This document shows positions 10,112-18,491 of a DNA stretch of 64,000 nt, piece by piece. The translations under genes and the position numbers were made by a program. This DNA comes from Azoarcus indigens (GTDB lineage: Bacteria; Pseudomonadota; Gammaproteobacteria; Burkholderiales; Rhodocyclaceae): assembly GCF_004361735.1 (NCBI RefSeq), contig NZ_SNVV01000001.1:372001-436000 (forward strand), written 5' to 3'. The notes beneath the pieces were generated by a model. The model did not search any database and was not told where the DNA came from. It saw only the letters and a list, made by a program, of their open reading frames with translations. Position 1 is the stretch's first letter. Every line of letters begins with the position of its first letter.

Positions 10112-11650
10112 TCAGGATCGGGCTGCGGCCGGCGTGGCCGAGAAGCCGCCGCCCAGGGCGCGGCTGAGTTCGATGGCGTTATCGCGGCTGCGGGCGGCCA
10201 GCTCCACTGCCTGGCGGCGCTGCTCCAGCACCTGGGTTTCCACGCTCAGCACGGTGAGGTAGTTGGAAAGCCCTTCGCGGTAGCGCAGCAGGGCGAGGCG
10301 ATAAGCCTCCTCCGCCGCCGCCTGCGCCTGCTGCTGCTCGGCGCGCTGGCGGTCCAGCGCCTGCCAGGACACCAGCCGGTCGGCCACGTCCTGCAGCGCG
10401 CCCAGCACCGCGCCGTTGTATTGCTCCACCGCTTCGTCCTGTTCCGAGTAAGCCTGGGCGAGGCCGGCGCGCAGGCGGCCGCCGTCCAGGATAGGCAGGC
10501 TGAGTGCCGGGGTGATGCCGACAATGCGGCTGTCGCTGCGCAGGAAGTGGTCGAAGCCCACCGCCTGCAGGCCGACAAAGGCGGACAGATTCACGTTCGG
10601 GTAGAAGGCGGCCTTGGCGACATCCACTGTCGCGCCGGCAGCGCGGGCGCGGGCAAGGCGGGCCTGCAGGTCCGGCCGGCGGCCGACGAGGTCTGCCGGC
10701 ACTTCCGGCGGCAGCGTGGCCACCGGCGCCAGCGCCGGGCGACTCAGCTGGCGGCCGCGCTCGGGCCCGGCGCCCACCAGCGCCGCCAGCTGGTTGCGCA
10801 GCAGGGCGATCTGCTCGTCCTCCGCCGCCAGCATGGTCCGGGCGGCGAACACCGCGGACTCGGACTGGCGCAGCTCCACCCGCGTCTCCAGCCCAGCCCC
10901 CTGGCGCGCCGCGGTCAATTCGCCGATGCGGCTGCGCTGGGCCACCGTGTCGGCCGCCAGATCGCGCAGCGCGTAATGATGATCCAGCTCGCCGTAGGTG
11001 CGCACCACCGCGGCAGCCAGCACCAGTTCGGCCTGGCTGCGCTCCAGCTGCGCCGCCTCGACGCCGCTCATTGCCGCCTGCAGGCGGGCACGGTTGCGGC
11101 CCCAGAAATCCAGCTCGAAGCTGAAGTCCAGCGTCGCTTCCGGCGTGTTGGCGTAGTTGCCGGCATAGGGCGCCGGCACCATGCCGTAGGCGCTGTAGCG
11201 CTGGCGGGTGGCCGAGGCAGTGGCGGAAACCGAGGGCTGCAGCGCCGCACCGGCCTGCGCCGCCTGGGCACGCGCCTGGGCGATGCGGGTTTCCGCCACC
11301 CGCAGGTCGGGGCTGCCCTGCAGCGCTTCCTGCACCAGGGCATCCAGCTGCGGATCGCCGTAGGCCCGCCACCAGCCCGCTTCCACCGCTGCGCCGTGGG
11401 CGCCGGTGGCAAGCTGGGCGCCGATGCCGGCGGTATCGCGCAGGCTGGCATTCGGGCCGAGGCCGCCAGGTGAAGCACACGCGGCCAGGGCGAGCGCCAC
11501 TGAAACGGCCAACAGCTGCCGGCCTCTCCGGTTGCGGATGCGGGCAGAAACGGCCTCAGCCAGCCCGTTGGCCGCGGCTTGAGAGCCGCTCAGGCCAGAC
11601 GGCTCTGAGCGCTCCTCTACCGACTTGATTGTAGTTTTGCTGTTTAGCAC
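10112..11650 (-). CDS. NodT-type outer-membrane efflux lipoprotein
   Basis: The protein belongs to the TolC-like RND/EmrAB outer-membrane factor family (two OEP domains). It carries a lipobox, VALALAAC, followed by ASPGG, so the mature protein is a lipid-anchored outer-membrane channel. Typical motifs include WWRAYGDPQLDALVQEAL and LDFSFELDFWGRNRA. The start is uncertain. The GTG at 11650 leaves about 58 residues before the lipobox and lies only 3 bp from the MarR operator. An in-frame TTG at 11512 preceded by GGAGAGG is an alternative, but it would drop the basic n-region RIRNRRGRQ. First gene of the pump operon, 34 bp after marR. Confidence 0.92.
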   Translation of the reverse strand: MLNSKTTIKSVEERSEPSGLSGSQAAANGLAEAVSARIRNRRGRQLLAVSVALALAACASPGGLGPNASLRDTAGIGAQLATGAHGAAVEAGWWRAYGDPQLDALVQEALQGSPDLRVAETRIAQARAQAAQAGAALQPSVSATASATRQRYSAYGMVPAPYAGNYANTPEATLDFSFELDFWGRNRARLQAAMSGVEAAQLERSQAELVLAAAVVRTYGELDHHYALRDLAADTVAQRSRIGELTAARQGAGLETRVELRQSESAVFAARTMLAAEDEQIALLRNQLAALVGAGPERGRQLSRPALAPVATLPPEVPADLVGRRPDLQARLARARAAGATVDVAKAAFYPNVNLSAFVGLQAVGFDHFLRSDSRIVGITPALSLPILDGGRLRAGLAQAYSEQDEAVEQYNGAVLGALQDVADRLVSWQALDRQRAEQQQAQAAAEEAYRLALLRYREGLSNYLTVLSVETQVLEQRRQAVELAARSRDNAIELSRALGGGFSATPAAARS

Positions 11651-11652
11651 GT

Positions 11653-11669
11653 TACTGCCTATGCAGGTA
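11653..11669. promoter_or_regulatory. Putative MarR operator before the efflux operon
   Basis: TACTGCCTATGCAGGTA is an imperfect palindrome with CTGC/GCAG arms. Its 12-bp core CTGCCTATGCAG recurs exactly at 12221-12232, upstream of marR. It sits between the marR stop and the first pump gene, where bound repressor would block transcription of nodT-emrA-emrB. Confidence 0.75.
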
Positions 11670-11684
11670 TTTGCTTAAAAAAAT

Positions 11685-12179
11685 TCAGCTTCCAGAAAAG
11701 CTGATTTCATTATTCGCCAAGATGCGTTTGAGGAAACCGATCAGCATGTCCAGCTCTTCCTGGCTGAAGCCCTGAAGATGGACGTTGAGCAGATCGACCA
11801 CCGGCGGGATCACCTGGGGATACAGCGCCTTGCCGGCCTCGGTCATCTCCAGGTGCACCACCCGGCGGTCTTCCTGGCTGCGCACCCGGCGGATGAAGCC
11901 TTTCTCCTCCAGGCGGTCGACCATCCGCGTCATCGAACCGGTGTCGGTGTTGATGCAGCGGCATAGCTCGGCGGCGGTACAGCCGGGGCGGGCCTGAACC
12001 CGCACCAGCACCAGCCATTGCGCGCTGGTCAGGCCCAGGGGCGCCAGCTTCACGTCCAGGGCGTTGATCAGGCGCGAGCGCACCGAGCCGATGTAGAAGC
12101 CCAGGCTTTCTTCGGCCCGGTAGCCTTCCACGGAGTACAAGGGCCTCGAATCGGAGGATGGGGCTTGGGAGTCCGGCAC
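11685..12179 (-). CDS. MarR-family transcriptional repressor of the efflux operon
   Basis: This 164-residue winged-helix regulator has the MarR core LTSAQWLVLVRVQARPGCTA, the recognition region CRCINTDTGSMTRMVDRLEE and the wing KGFIRRVRSQEDRRVVHLEM. Members usually repress adjacent efflux genes until a phenolic or lipophilic ligand binds. It is encoded directly upstream of the pump genes on the same strand. Copies of one palindrome lie before both transcription units, which supports autoregulation and pump control. The start is GTG at 12179, with no clear Shine-Dalgarno sequence. Confidence 0.94.
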   Translation of the reverse strand: MPDSQAPSSDSRPLYSVEGYRAEESLGFYIGSVRSRLINALDVKLAPLGLTSAQWLVLVRVQARPGCTAAELCRCINTDTGSMTRMVDRLEEKGFIRRVRSQEDRRVVHLEMTEAGKALYPQVIPPVVDLLNVHLQGFSQEELDMLIGFLKRILANNEISFSGS

Positions 12180-12217
12180 AGCGTTTGAACGGAAAACAAA
12201 GAGACGAGGCCGGACAA

Positions 12218-12234
12218 TACCTGCCTATGCAGTG
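12218..12234. promoter_or_regulatory. Putative MarR operator before marR
   Basis: TACCTGCCTATGCAGTG contains the same CTGCCTATGCAG core as the site at 11653-11669, here 38-54 bp upstream of the marR start. Two exact cores flanking a MarR gene are hard to explain by chance. Confidence 0.75.
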
Positions 12235-12272
12235 AATGGCAAGCCAGCCATTAGCTGGCTATGTGAGCCTCC

Positions 12273-13721
12273 TCACACATGCGCGACGATGAAGGCCTTC
12301 ACCGCCTCCACGTCCGGCGCCATCACCTCCACCCGCTGCGGCAGGGTTTCGATGCCGGCGAGGTCGGCCGGGCGCTCCGGTTCCTGGTCCAGCGCTTCGC
12401 GGATGGTCTCGGCGAACTTCACCGGCAGCGCGGTTTCCAGCACCAGCAGCGGTACGTCGGCCGGCAGCGACGGCAGTTGCTCGAAGGCAACCTTGAGACC
12501 GTCGGCGGTGTGGGTATCCACCATGGTGGCGTAATCGGCGTAGACCTTGCGAATGGTGGCCAGGCGGTCGGCATGGGTGCTGCGGCCGGAGGCGAAGGCG
12601 AAGTCGCCCAGGCGGCCGAAGTGCGGCGTGCTGGTGAGATCGAAGGCGCCGCCGGCATCCACCTGCTTCCACAGCGAGGCGACGATTTCAGGATTGCGGC
12701 CGACCAGGTCGTAGACGAAGCGCTCGAAGTTGGAGGCCTTAGAGATATCCATCGACGGGCTGGAGGTGACGTAGGTTTCGGCGGTCTTGCGCGGGCGGTA
12801 GATGCCGCTGCGGAAGAACTCGTCCAGCACGTCGTTCTCGTTGGTGGCGAGGATGAGCTTTGCCACCGGCAGGCCCATCTGGCGAGCGATGTGGCCGGCG
12901 CAGATATTGCCGAAGTTGCCCGAGGGCACGCAGAAGGCGACCTGCTGGTCGTTGTTCCCGGTGGCGGCGAAGTAGCCCTTGAAGTAATAGACGATCTGCG
13001 CCGCGACCCGCGCCCAGTTGATGGAGTTGACCGCGCCGATCTTGTACTTCGCCTTGAAGGCGTGGTCGTTGGACACCGCCTTCACGATGTCCTGGGCGTC
13101 GTCGAACATGCCGGTGACGGCGATGTTGTGGATGTTGTCGTCCTGCAACGAGTACATCTGCGCACGCTGGAAGGCGCTCATCTTGCCGTGGGGTGAGAGC
13201 ATGAACACCCGCACGCCGTGCTTGCCGCGCATGGCGTACTCGGCGGCGGAGCCGGTGTCGCCGGAGGTGGCGCCGAGGATGTTGATGGTCTCGCCACGCT
13301 TGTCGAGCACGTACTCGAACAGGTTGCCGAGCAGCTGCATCGCCATGTCCTTGAAGGCCAGCGTGGGGCCGTTGGACAGCTCCAGCAGGCCGAGGCGGCC
13401 CTGCTCCAGCCAGCGCACCGGGGTGATGTCGGCCGGGTCGTCGCCGGCACGGGCGTGGCGATAGGTGTCGGCGGTGTAGGTCTTGTCGCAGATGGCCTTG
13501 AGATCGGCCGCCGGGATGTCGGTGATGAACTTGGACAGGATGGCGAAGGCCAGCTCGGCGTAGGACAGCGAGCGCCAGGCGTCCAGTTCAGCCCGCGTCA
13601 CCTGCGGATAGGTTTCCGGCAGGTAGAGGCCGCCGTCCGGCGCCAGGCCGCCAAGCAGGATGTCGCAGAACTGGGGGTTGGCGGGCTGGCCGGCGTGGCC
13701 GCGGGTGGAGATGTACTTCAC
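12273..13721 (-). CDS. thrC: Threonine synthase
   Basis: The 482-residue PLP enzyme converts O-phospho-L-homoserine to threonine. Diagnostic segments are MKYISTRGHAGQPANPQFCD at the N-terminus, NGPTLAFKDMAMQLLGNLFE (PLP lysine in FKD), ILGATSGDTGSAAEYAMRGK, and CVPSGNFGNICAGHIARQMG. Length is normal for the long proteobacterial form. In many betaproteobacteria thrC directly follows hom. Here hom lies about 11.7 kb away on the same strand, so thrC needs its own promoter. A hairpin region but no U-tract follows its stop. Confidence 0.97.
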   Translation of the reverse strand: MKYISTRGHAGQPANPQFCDILLGGLAPDGGLYLPETYPQVTRAELDAWRSLSYAELAFAILSKFITDIPAADLKAICDKTYTADTYRHARAGDDPADITPVRWLEQGRLGLLELSNGPTLAFKDMAMQLLGNLFEYVLDKRGETINILGATSGDTGSAAEYAMRGKHGVRVFMLSPHGKMSAFQRAQMYSLQDDNIHNIAVTGMFDDAQDIVKAVSNDHAFKAKYKIGAVNSINWARVAAQIVYYFKGYFAATGNNDQQVAFCVPSGNFGNICAGHIARQMGLPVAKLILATNENDVLDEFFRSGIYRPRKTAETYVTSSPSMDISKASNFERFVYDLVGRNPEIVASLWKQVDAGGAFDLTSTPHFGRLGDFAFASGRSTHADRLATIRKVYADYATMVDTHTADGLKVAFEQLPSLPADVPLLVLETALPVKFAETIREALDQEPERPADLAGIETLPQRVEVMAPDVEAVKAFIVAHV

Positions 13722-13919
13722 GGAACGATCCTCGGAGTCGGAAGGAAGGGAACGCGGCCTGCGCCGGCGTCCGGGGCACCGTCGCGGTGCAAAGGCGGAA
13801 TTCTAGCGGGTAGCGCCGGCGGGTAGTTGTTTGCCGTTTCGCCCGCCAGCAAGCCGCGGGTGCCGCTCCCGCGGCCAGCCAGCGTTTACACTGCGCCCTG
13901 CCCGCTTCCCGCCCATGCC

Positions 13920-15344
13920 ATGACCCGTTACGAAAGCCTCGCCCTGGAAACCGAGCAGCGCATCCGCGACGGCCTGCTGCGCGCCGGCGAGCGCCTGCCC
14001 TCGGTGCGCAAGGCCTGCCACAGCCTGCGGCTGAGCCCGTCCACCGTGCTCAAGGCTTACTACCTGCTGGAGAGCCGCGGGCTGATCGAGGTGCGGCCGC
14101 AGTCCGGCTACTACGTGAAGGCGCGGCTCTCGCGGCCGCTGCCGGAGCCGGAGATGACGCGGCCGCCGGCCACCTCCACCGCGTTGGAGGTGAGCGACTT
14201 CATCTTCGAGATCCTGGAGTCGGTGAAGGACCCGGCGGTGGTGCCGCTGGGCTCCAGCTTCCCCAGCCCCTTCCTCTTTCCGCTGGCCCGGCTCGGCCGC
14301 TTCCTCGCTGCCGCCGCCCGGCACATGGACCCGCTGGCCACCGTCACCGACCTGCCGCCGGGCAACGAAGAGCTGCGGCGGCAGATCGCCCTGCGCTACC
14401 TCGCCCACGGCGGCGCGCTGTCGCCGGACGAGATCGTCATCACCTCCGGCGCCATGGAAGCGCTCAACCTCTGTCTGCAGGCGCTGACCCGGCCGGGCGA
14501 CCTGGTGGTGGTGGAATCGCCCAGCTTCTACGCCGGCCTGCAGGCGATAGAGCGGCTGGGGCTGCGGGTGGTGGAGATCCCCACCCATCCGCGCGACGGC
14601 ATCAGCCTGCCGGCGCTGGCCGAGGCTCTGCAGCGCCATCCGGTGAAGGCCTGCCTGCTGATGGCGAATTTCCAGAACCCGCTCGGCAGCCTGATGCCGG
14701 AGGCGCACCGGCGCGAACTCGTCGCCCTGCTCGCCCGCCACCAGGTGCCGCTGGTGGAAGACGACACCTATGCCGAGCTCTACTTCGGCAAGGAGGCGCC
14801 GCTGGCGCTGAAGTCGCTGGACCGCCAGGGGCTGGTGCTGCATGTCTCCAGCTTCTCCAAGAGCCTGGCGCCCGGCTACCGCATCGGCTGGGTGGCGGCC
14901 GGCCGCTACGCCCGCGCCATCCAGCGCCTCAAGCTCGCCACCAGCCTCGCAACCACGGTGCCGGTGCAGATCGCCCTGGCCGATTTCATGCGCCAGGGTG
15001 CTTTCGACACCCACCTGCGCCGGCTGCGCGGCGCGCTGGAGCTGCAGGAGGCCGACATGGCCGCCGCGGTGGAGCGCCACTTCCCGCCCGGCACCCGGAT
15101 GACGCGGCCGCGCGGCGGCTACTTCAGCTGGGTGGAGCTGCCGGCTGGCAGCGACGCGTTGGCGTTGCACCGCGCCGCCCTCGCCCACGGCATCAGCATC
15201 GCCCCCGGGCCCATCTTCTCCGCCAAGCGGGAATACGGCCACTGCATCCGCCTCAACTTCGGTCACCCCTGGTCCGCCCCGCTGGAGCAGGCGATGGCCA
15301 CCCTGGGCCAGCTCGCCGCGGAAGCCCCCTCCGCGCCGGCCTGA
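13920..15344 (+). CDS. MocR-like GntR regulator with PLP-aminotransferase domain
   Basis: I place the start at the ATG at 13920 because MTRYESLALETEQRIRDGLL begins the GntR winged helix exactly. The upstream in-frame region shows no domain. The roughly 474-residue protein has the HTH at residues 1-70 (ERLPSVRKACHSLRLSPSTV). A fold-type I aminotransferase domain follows, with PPGNEELRRQIA, EDDTYAELYFG and the PLP-lysine segment SSFSKSLAPGYRIGWV. Such proteins (PdxR, GabR and DUF-type MocR) are usually transcription factors that sense a PLP adduct, not enzymes. The target is not evident. It is divergent from thrC and overlaps no neighbour. Confidence 0.92.
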   Translation: MTRYESLALETEQRIRDGLLRAGERLPSVRKACHSLRLSPSTVLKAYYLLESRGLIEVRPQSGYYVKARLSRPLPEPEMTRPPATSTALEVSDFIFEILESVKDPAVVPLGSSFPSPFLFPLARLGRFLAAAARHMDPLATVTDLPPGNEELRRQIALRYLAHGGALSPDEIVITSGAMEALNLCLQALTRPGDLVVVESPSFYAGLQAIERLGLRVVEIPTHPRDGISLPALAEALQRHPVKACLLMANFQNPLGSLMPEAHRRELVALLARHQVPLVEDDTYAELYFGKEAPLALKSLDRQGLVLHVSSFSKSLAPGYRIGWVAAGRYARAIQRLKLATSLATTVPVQIALADFMRQGAFDTHLRRLRGALELQEADMAAAVERHFPPGTRMTRPRGGYFSWVELPAGSDALALHRAALAHGISIAPGPIFSAKREYGHCIRLNFGHPWSAPLEQAMATLGQLAAEAPSAPA

Positions 15345-15368
15345 CGCCTCGACGACGCCGGCCCGGCG

Positions 15369-15397
15369 CTTGATATTCCGCGCCGCCGCAGCCATTT
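15369..15397 (+). promoter_or_regulatory. Possible sigma-32 promoter for cbpA
   Basis: CTTGAT (15369-15374) and AGCCATTT (15390-15397), separated by 15 bp, resemble the heat-shock consensus CTTGAA / CCCCATNT with 5 of 6 and 6 of 8 matches. They lie 45 bp before the cbpA start. Confidence 0.4.
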
Positions 15398-15441
15398 AAA
15401 GGGAGACGGGAATTCCCCGGTTTGCCGCAGGGAGTCTGAAC

Positions 15442-16377
15442 ATGCAGTTCCAGGACTACTACCAGGCGCTGGGAGTGAGTCGGGAAGCCAGCGCGGAGGA
15501 CATCAAGAAGGCTTTCCGCAAGCTCGCGCGCAAATACCATCCGGACGTCTCCAAGGAGCCGGATGCCGAGCAACGCATGAAAGAGGTCAACGAGGCCTAT
15601 GCGGTGCTGTCCGACCCGCAGCGCCGCGCGGCCTACGACCAGCTGTCGCAGGGCCGCCGGCCGGGCGAGGATTTCCGCCCGCCGCCGGATTGGGACGCCG
15701 GCTTCGAGTTCTCCGGCGGCTCGCCCTTCGGCAACGCCGACTTCAGCGACTTCTTCGCCGAGCTGTTCGGCCGCATGAATGCCGGCGCCGCCGGCAGCCC
15801 CGGCGGGCGCCACCGCGGCGAGGACCACCACGCCCGGGTGGTGCTGGACCTGGAGGACAGCTTTACCGGCGCCACCCGGCAGATCTCGCTGCGCGTGCCG
15901 GAGCTGACCGCCGACGGCCACGTCGCCCTGCGCACCCGCACGCTGGAGGTGCGCATACCCCGCGGTGTGCGCGAAGGGCAGATCATCCGCCTCGCTGGCC
16001 AGGGCGCGCCCGCCTTTGGCAACGCGCCGGCCGGCGACCTGCTGCTGGAGGTGAGCTTCCGTCCGCATCCGCGCTTCCGTGCCGAGGGCCGCGACCTGCA
16101 CCTCGGCCTGCCGGTGGCGCCCTGGGAAGCGGCGCTGGGCGCGGTAGTGGAAGTGGCGCTGCCGGAGAGCGCGCTGAAGGTGCGCATTCCCGCCGGCGCC
16201 CAGCACGGCCGCCAGCTCAGGGTGCGCGGCAAAGGCCTGCCCGGCGATCCACCCGGCGACCTGCTGCTGGATCTGCGCATCGTGCTGCCGCCGGCGGACA
16301 CCCCGCAGGCGAAGGCGCTGTATGAAACCATGGCGCGGGACATGGCTTTCGACCCGCGCGCCGAAGCGAGGAGCTGA
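15442..16377 (+). CDS. cbpA: Curved DNA-binding protein / DnaJ-class co-chaperone CbpA
   Basis: This 311-residue class II J-protein has an N-terminal J domain with YHPDVSK (HPD at residues 33-35) and a Gly/Phe-rich linker. Two C-terminal substrate-binding domains follow (VVLDLEDSFTGATRQISLRV and RVRGKGLPGDPPGDLLLDLR). No zinc-finger cysteines are present, which separates it from DnaJ and fits CbpA. It stimulates DnaK ATPase in the cytoplasm. The start is preceded by GGGAG. The modulator cbpM starts 2 bp after its stop, so the two are translationally linked. Confidence 0.96.
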   Translation: MQFQDYYQALGVSREASAEDIKKAFRKLARKYHPDVSKEPDAEQRMKEVNEAYAVLSDPQRRAAYDQLSQGRRPGEDFRPPPDWDAGFEFSGGSPFGNADFSDFFAELFGRMNAGAAGSPGGRHRGEDHHARVVLDLEDSFTGATRQISLRVPELTADGHVALRTRTLEVRIPRGVREGQIIRLAGQGAPAFGNAPAGDLLLEVSFRPHPRFRAEGRDLHLGLPVAPWEAALGAVVEVALPESALKVRIPAGAQHGRQLRVRGKGLPGDPPGDLLLDLRIVLPPADTPQAKALYETMARDMAFDPRAEARS

Positions 16378-16379
16378 CC

Positions 16380-16691
16380 ATGCACAACGACAAGGACATC
16401 CCCACCGGCAGCCCGCTGGAGGACTGCTGGCTGCCGCTGGAACAGGTGGCGGCGGCCTGCGCGGTAGAGCCGGAATGGCTGCTGCGCCACATCGAGGACG
16501 GCCTCTTCGTCGGCATGGCCAGCGTCGGCGGCACCTGGCGCTTCTCCACCGTCGGCCTCGCCCGCGCCCGGCGCATGCGCGAACTGGAACGCAACTTCGA
16601 CGCGGTGCCGGAACTCGCCGCGCTGGTGGCCGATATGCTGGAGGAGATGGACCGGTTGCGCGCCCGTTTGCGCCGCGCCGGGCTGACCTGA
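16380..16691 (+). CDS. cbpM: CbpM-type chaperone modulator (MerR-like)
   Basis: This 103-residue protein has a MerR-like N-terminal helix-turn-helix (WLPLEQVAAACAVEPEWLLR, then GLFVGMASVGGTWRFS) and a C-terminal helical/coiled region (LVADMLEEMDRLRARLRRAG). That is the layout of CbpM, which binds the J domain of CbpA and inhibits it. Size and position immediately after cbpA agree. Sequence similarity within this family is low, so the assignment rests on both architecture and context. Confidence 0.9.
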   Translation: MHNDKDIPTGSPLEDCWLPLEQVAAACAVEPEWLLRHIEDGLFVGMASVGGTWRFSTVGLARARRMRELERNFDAVPELAALVADMLEEMDRLRARLRRAGLT

Positions 16692-16821
16692 GCCGCGCGA
16701 GGGCGCAGGCGCCGCCGGACAGGGCAGTACGGGCGAGCACTTGGAAGATGGCCCCGTAGCCCCAATCTGCAGGCTACCGGCGTCAGCGAGCCATGACATC
16801 ACCCGCCGGCCAGGAGCCCCG

Positions 16822-17256
16822 ATGAACGACAAACTGCACCTCGCTTGCCCCCATTGCGCCGCCATCAACCGCCTACCGGCGCATCGGCTCAGCCAGCAGC
16901 CGGCCTGCGGCAGCTGCCACCAGCCGCTGTTCACCGGCCAGCCGCTGGCGCTGGAGGAGAATGACTTCGACCGCCACCTGCAACGGGAAGAGATACCGCT
17001 GCTGGTGGATTTCTGGGCCCCCTGGTGTGGCCCCTGCCGCAGCATGGCGCCGGCCTTCGCCGCCGCTGCGGCCACGCTGGAGCCCGCCTTCCGCCTCGCC
17101 AAGGTGGATACCGAGGCCGTGCCGCAGTTGGCCGCCCGCTTCGGCATCCGCAGCATTCCCACGCTGATCCTGTTCCGCCACGGCCGCGAAGTGGCACGCC
17201 AGGCCGGCGCCATGGGAACGGCGGATATCGTGCGCTGGGCGCGCAGCCAGGGCTGA
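16822..17256 (+). CDS. trxC: Thioredoxin 2 (zinc-binding thioredoxin)
   Basis: The protein starts MNDKLHLACPHC at the ATG at 16822, giving 144 residues. Two CxxC pairs (CPHC and CGSC) form the N-terminal zinc ribbon typical of TrxC. The thioredoxin fold follows, with active site WCGPC at residues 68-72 and the cis-proline loop GIRSIPTLILF. It is a cytoplasmic disulphide reductase, often peroxide-inducible. It sits between cbpAM and a DegP-like protease in a same-strand series of protein-maintenance genes, but the 130-bp gap upstream suggests its own promoter. Confidence 0.96.
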   Translation: MNDKLHLACPHCAAINRLPAHRLSQQPACGSCHQPLFTGQPLALEENDFDRHLQREEIPLLVDFWAPWCGPCRSMAPAFAAAAATLEPAFRLAKVDTEAVPQLAARFGIRSIPTLILFRHGREVARQAGAMGTADIVRWARSQG

Positions 17257-17304
17257 AGCCGTTCGCAGAATGGTCCACTTCTCGCTGCCGCCCCGGGAGT
17301 GCAG

Positions 17305-18423
17305 ATGAACCGTCCCCCCAGCCCCGCCGCCCGCGTCCTGCAACTGCTGGCACTGGTCGGCGTGCTCCTGCTGCTGTGGCAGGGCTATGCCCTGCTGAGC
17401 ACGCCGACGGCCGAACCCCGTGCCATCACTGCTCGGGGCGACCTCGCCGCCGACGAGCAGGCCAGCATCGCCTTGTTCGAGAACAGCCGGAATTCGGTGG
17501 TCTACATCACCACCCGCAGCCAGGTGCGGGACCCGTGGACGCGCAACGTCTTCTCGGTGCCGCGCGGCACAGGCTCCGGCTTCATCTGGGACGAGGACGG
17601 CCATGTGGTGACCAATGTCCACGTCATCCAGGGCGCCAGCGAAGCCATGGTGAAACTGGCCGATGGCCGCGACTACCGGGCGGTGCTGGTCGGCGCCAGC
17701 CCGGCGCATGACATCGCGGTGCTGCGCATCGCCACCGGCTTCCAGCGCCCGCGGCCGGTGCCCATAGGCAGCAGCCATGACCTGAAGGTGGGGCAAAAGG
17801 TGTTCGCCATCGGCAACCCCTTCGGCCTGGACTGGACGCTCACCACCGGCATCGTCTCCGCGCTGGACCGCTCGCTGGACGGCGGCGACGGCAACACCAT
17901 CTCCCATCTGATCCAGACCGACGCCGCCATCAACCCCGGCAACTCCGGCGGCCCGCTGCTGGATTCCGCCGGCCGGCTGATCGGCATCAACACCGCCATC
18001 TACAGCCCCAGCGGCGCCAGCGCCGGCATCGGCTTCGCGGTACCGGTGGACACGGTGAACCGGGTGGTGCCGGAGCTGATCGCCCGCGGCCGCTACAGCC
18101 GGCCAGCAGTGGGCGTGGAGATAGACGACACCCTCAACCGCCGGCTGGCCGCGGCTTTTGGCCGCGAGGGCGTGTTCGTGCTGCGGGTGGTGCCCGGCTC
18201 CGCCGCCGCCCAGGCCGGCCTCGCCGGCGTGCAGCTGACACCGGAAGGCGCGGTGCTGCCGGGCGACATCGTGGTCGCCATCGACGGCAAGAAGGTGGAT
18301 TCGGTGGGCCGCTTCAGCGCCCGGCTGGACGACTACCGGGTCGGCGACACGGTGACGCTGACGCTGGAGCGCGATGGCAAGACGCGGGAAGTGCAGGTGG
18401 TGCTGCAGCCGGGCGGCGGTTGA
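17305..18423 (+). CDS. DegP/HtrA-like membrane-anchored serine protease with PDZ domain
   Basis: The start is the ATG at 17305 with GGGAG 5 bp upstream. The 372-residue protein has an N-terminal membrane anchor (LLALVGVLLLLWQGYALL) and a trypsin-like S1C domain with His106 (TNVHVIQG), Asp136 (HDIAVL) and Ser214 (NPGNSGGPLLD). One PDZ domain lies near the C-terminus (VVPGSAAAQAGLAG, GDIVVAIDGKKVDSVG). With one anchor and one PDZ domain it resembles DegS/AlgW more in layout than DegP, so it is probably periplasmic and anchored in the inner membrane. A role in envelope stress is an inference; no rseA or mucD neighbours are present. Confidence 0.93.
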   Translation: MNRPPSPAARVLQLLALVGVLLLLWQGYALLSTPTAEPRAITARGDLAADEQASIALFENSRNSVVYITTRSQVRDPWTRNVFSVPRGTGSGFIWDEDGHVVTNVHVIQGASEAMVKLADGRDYRAVLVGASPAHDIAVLRIATGFQRPRPVPIGSSHDLKVGQKVFAIGNPFGLDWTLTTGIVSALDRSLDGGDGNTISHLIQTDAAINPGNSGGPLLDSAGRLIGINTAIYSPSGASAGIGFAVPVDTVNRVVPELIARGRYSRPAVGVEIDDTLNRRLAAAFGREGVFVLRVVPGSAAAQAGLAGVQLTPEGAVLPGDIVVAIDGKKVDSVGRFSARLDDYRVGDTVTLTLERDGKTREVQVVLQPGGG

Positions 18424-18491
18424 GCGGCCTGGCAGCCGGCCGGGCTGCCTGGTCCGCCTGGATCGGGAATGCTCAGGCGCTTTGCGGAAAT

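Noticed and set aside
12242-12260. AGCCAGC/GCTGGCT hairpin after thrC as a terminator
   Set aside because: Stem of 7 bp without a U-tract on either strand, and close to the MarR operator; not enough evidence for termination.
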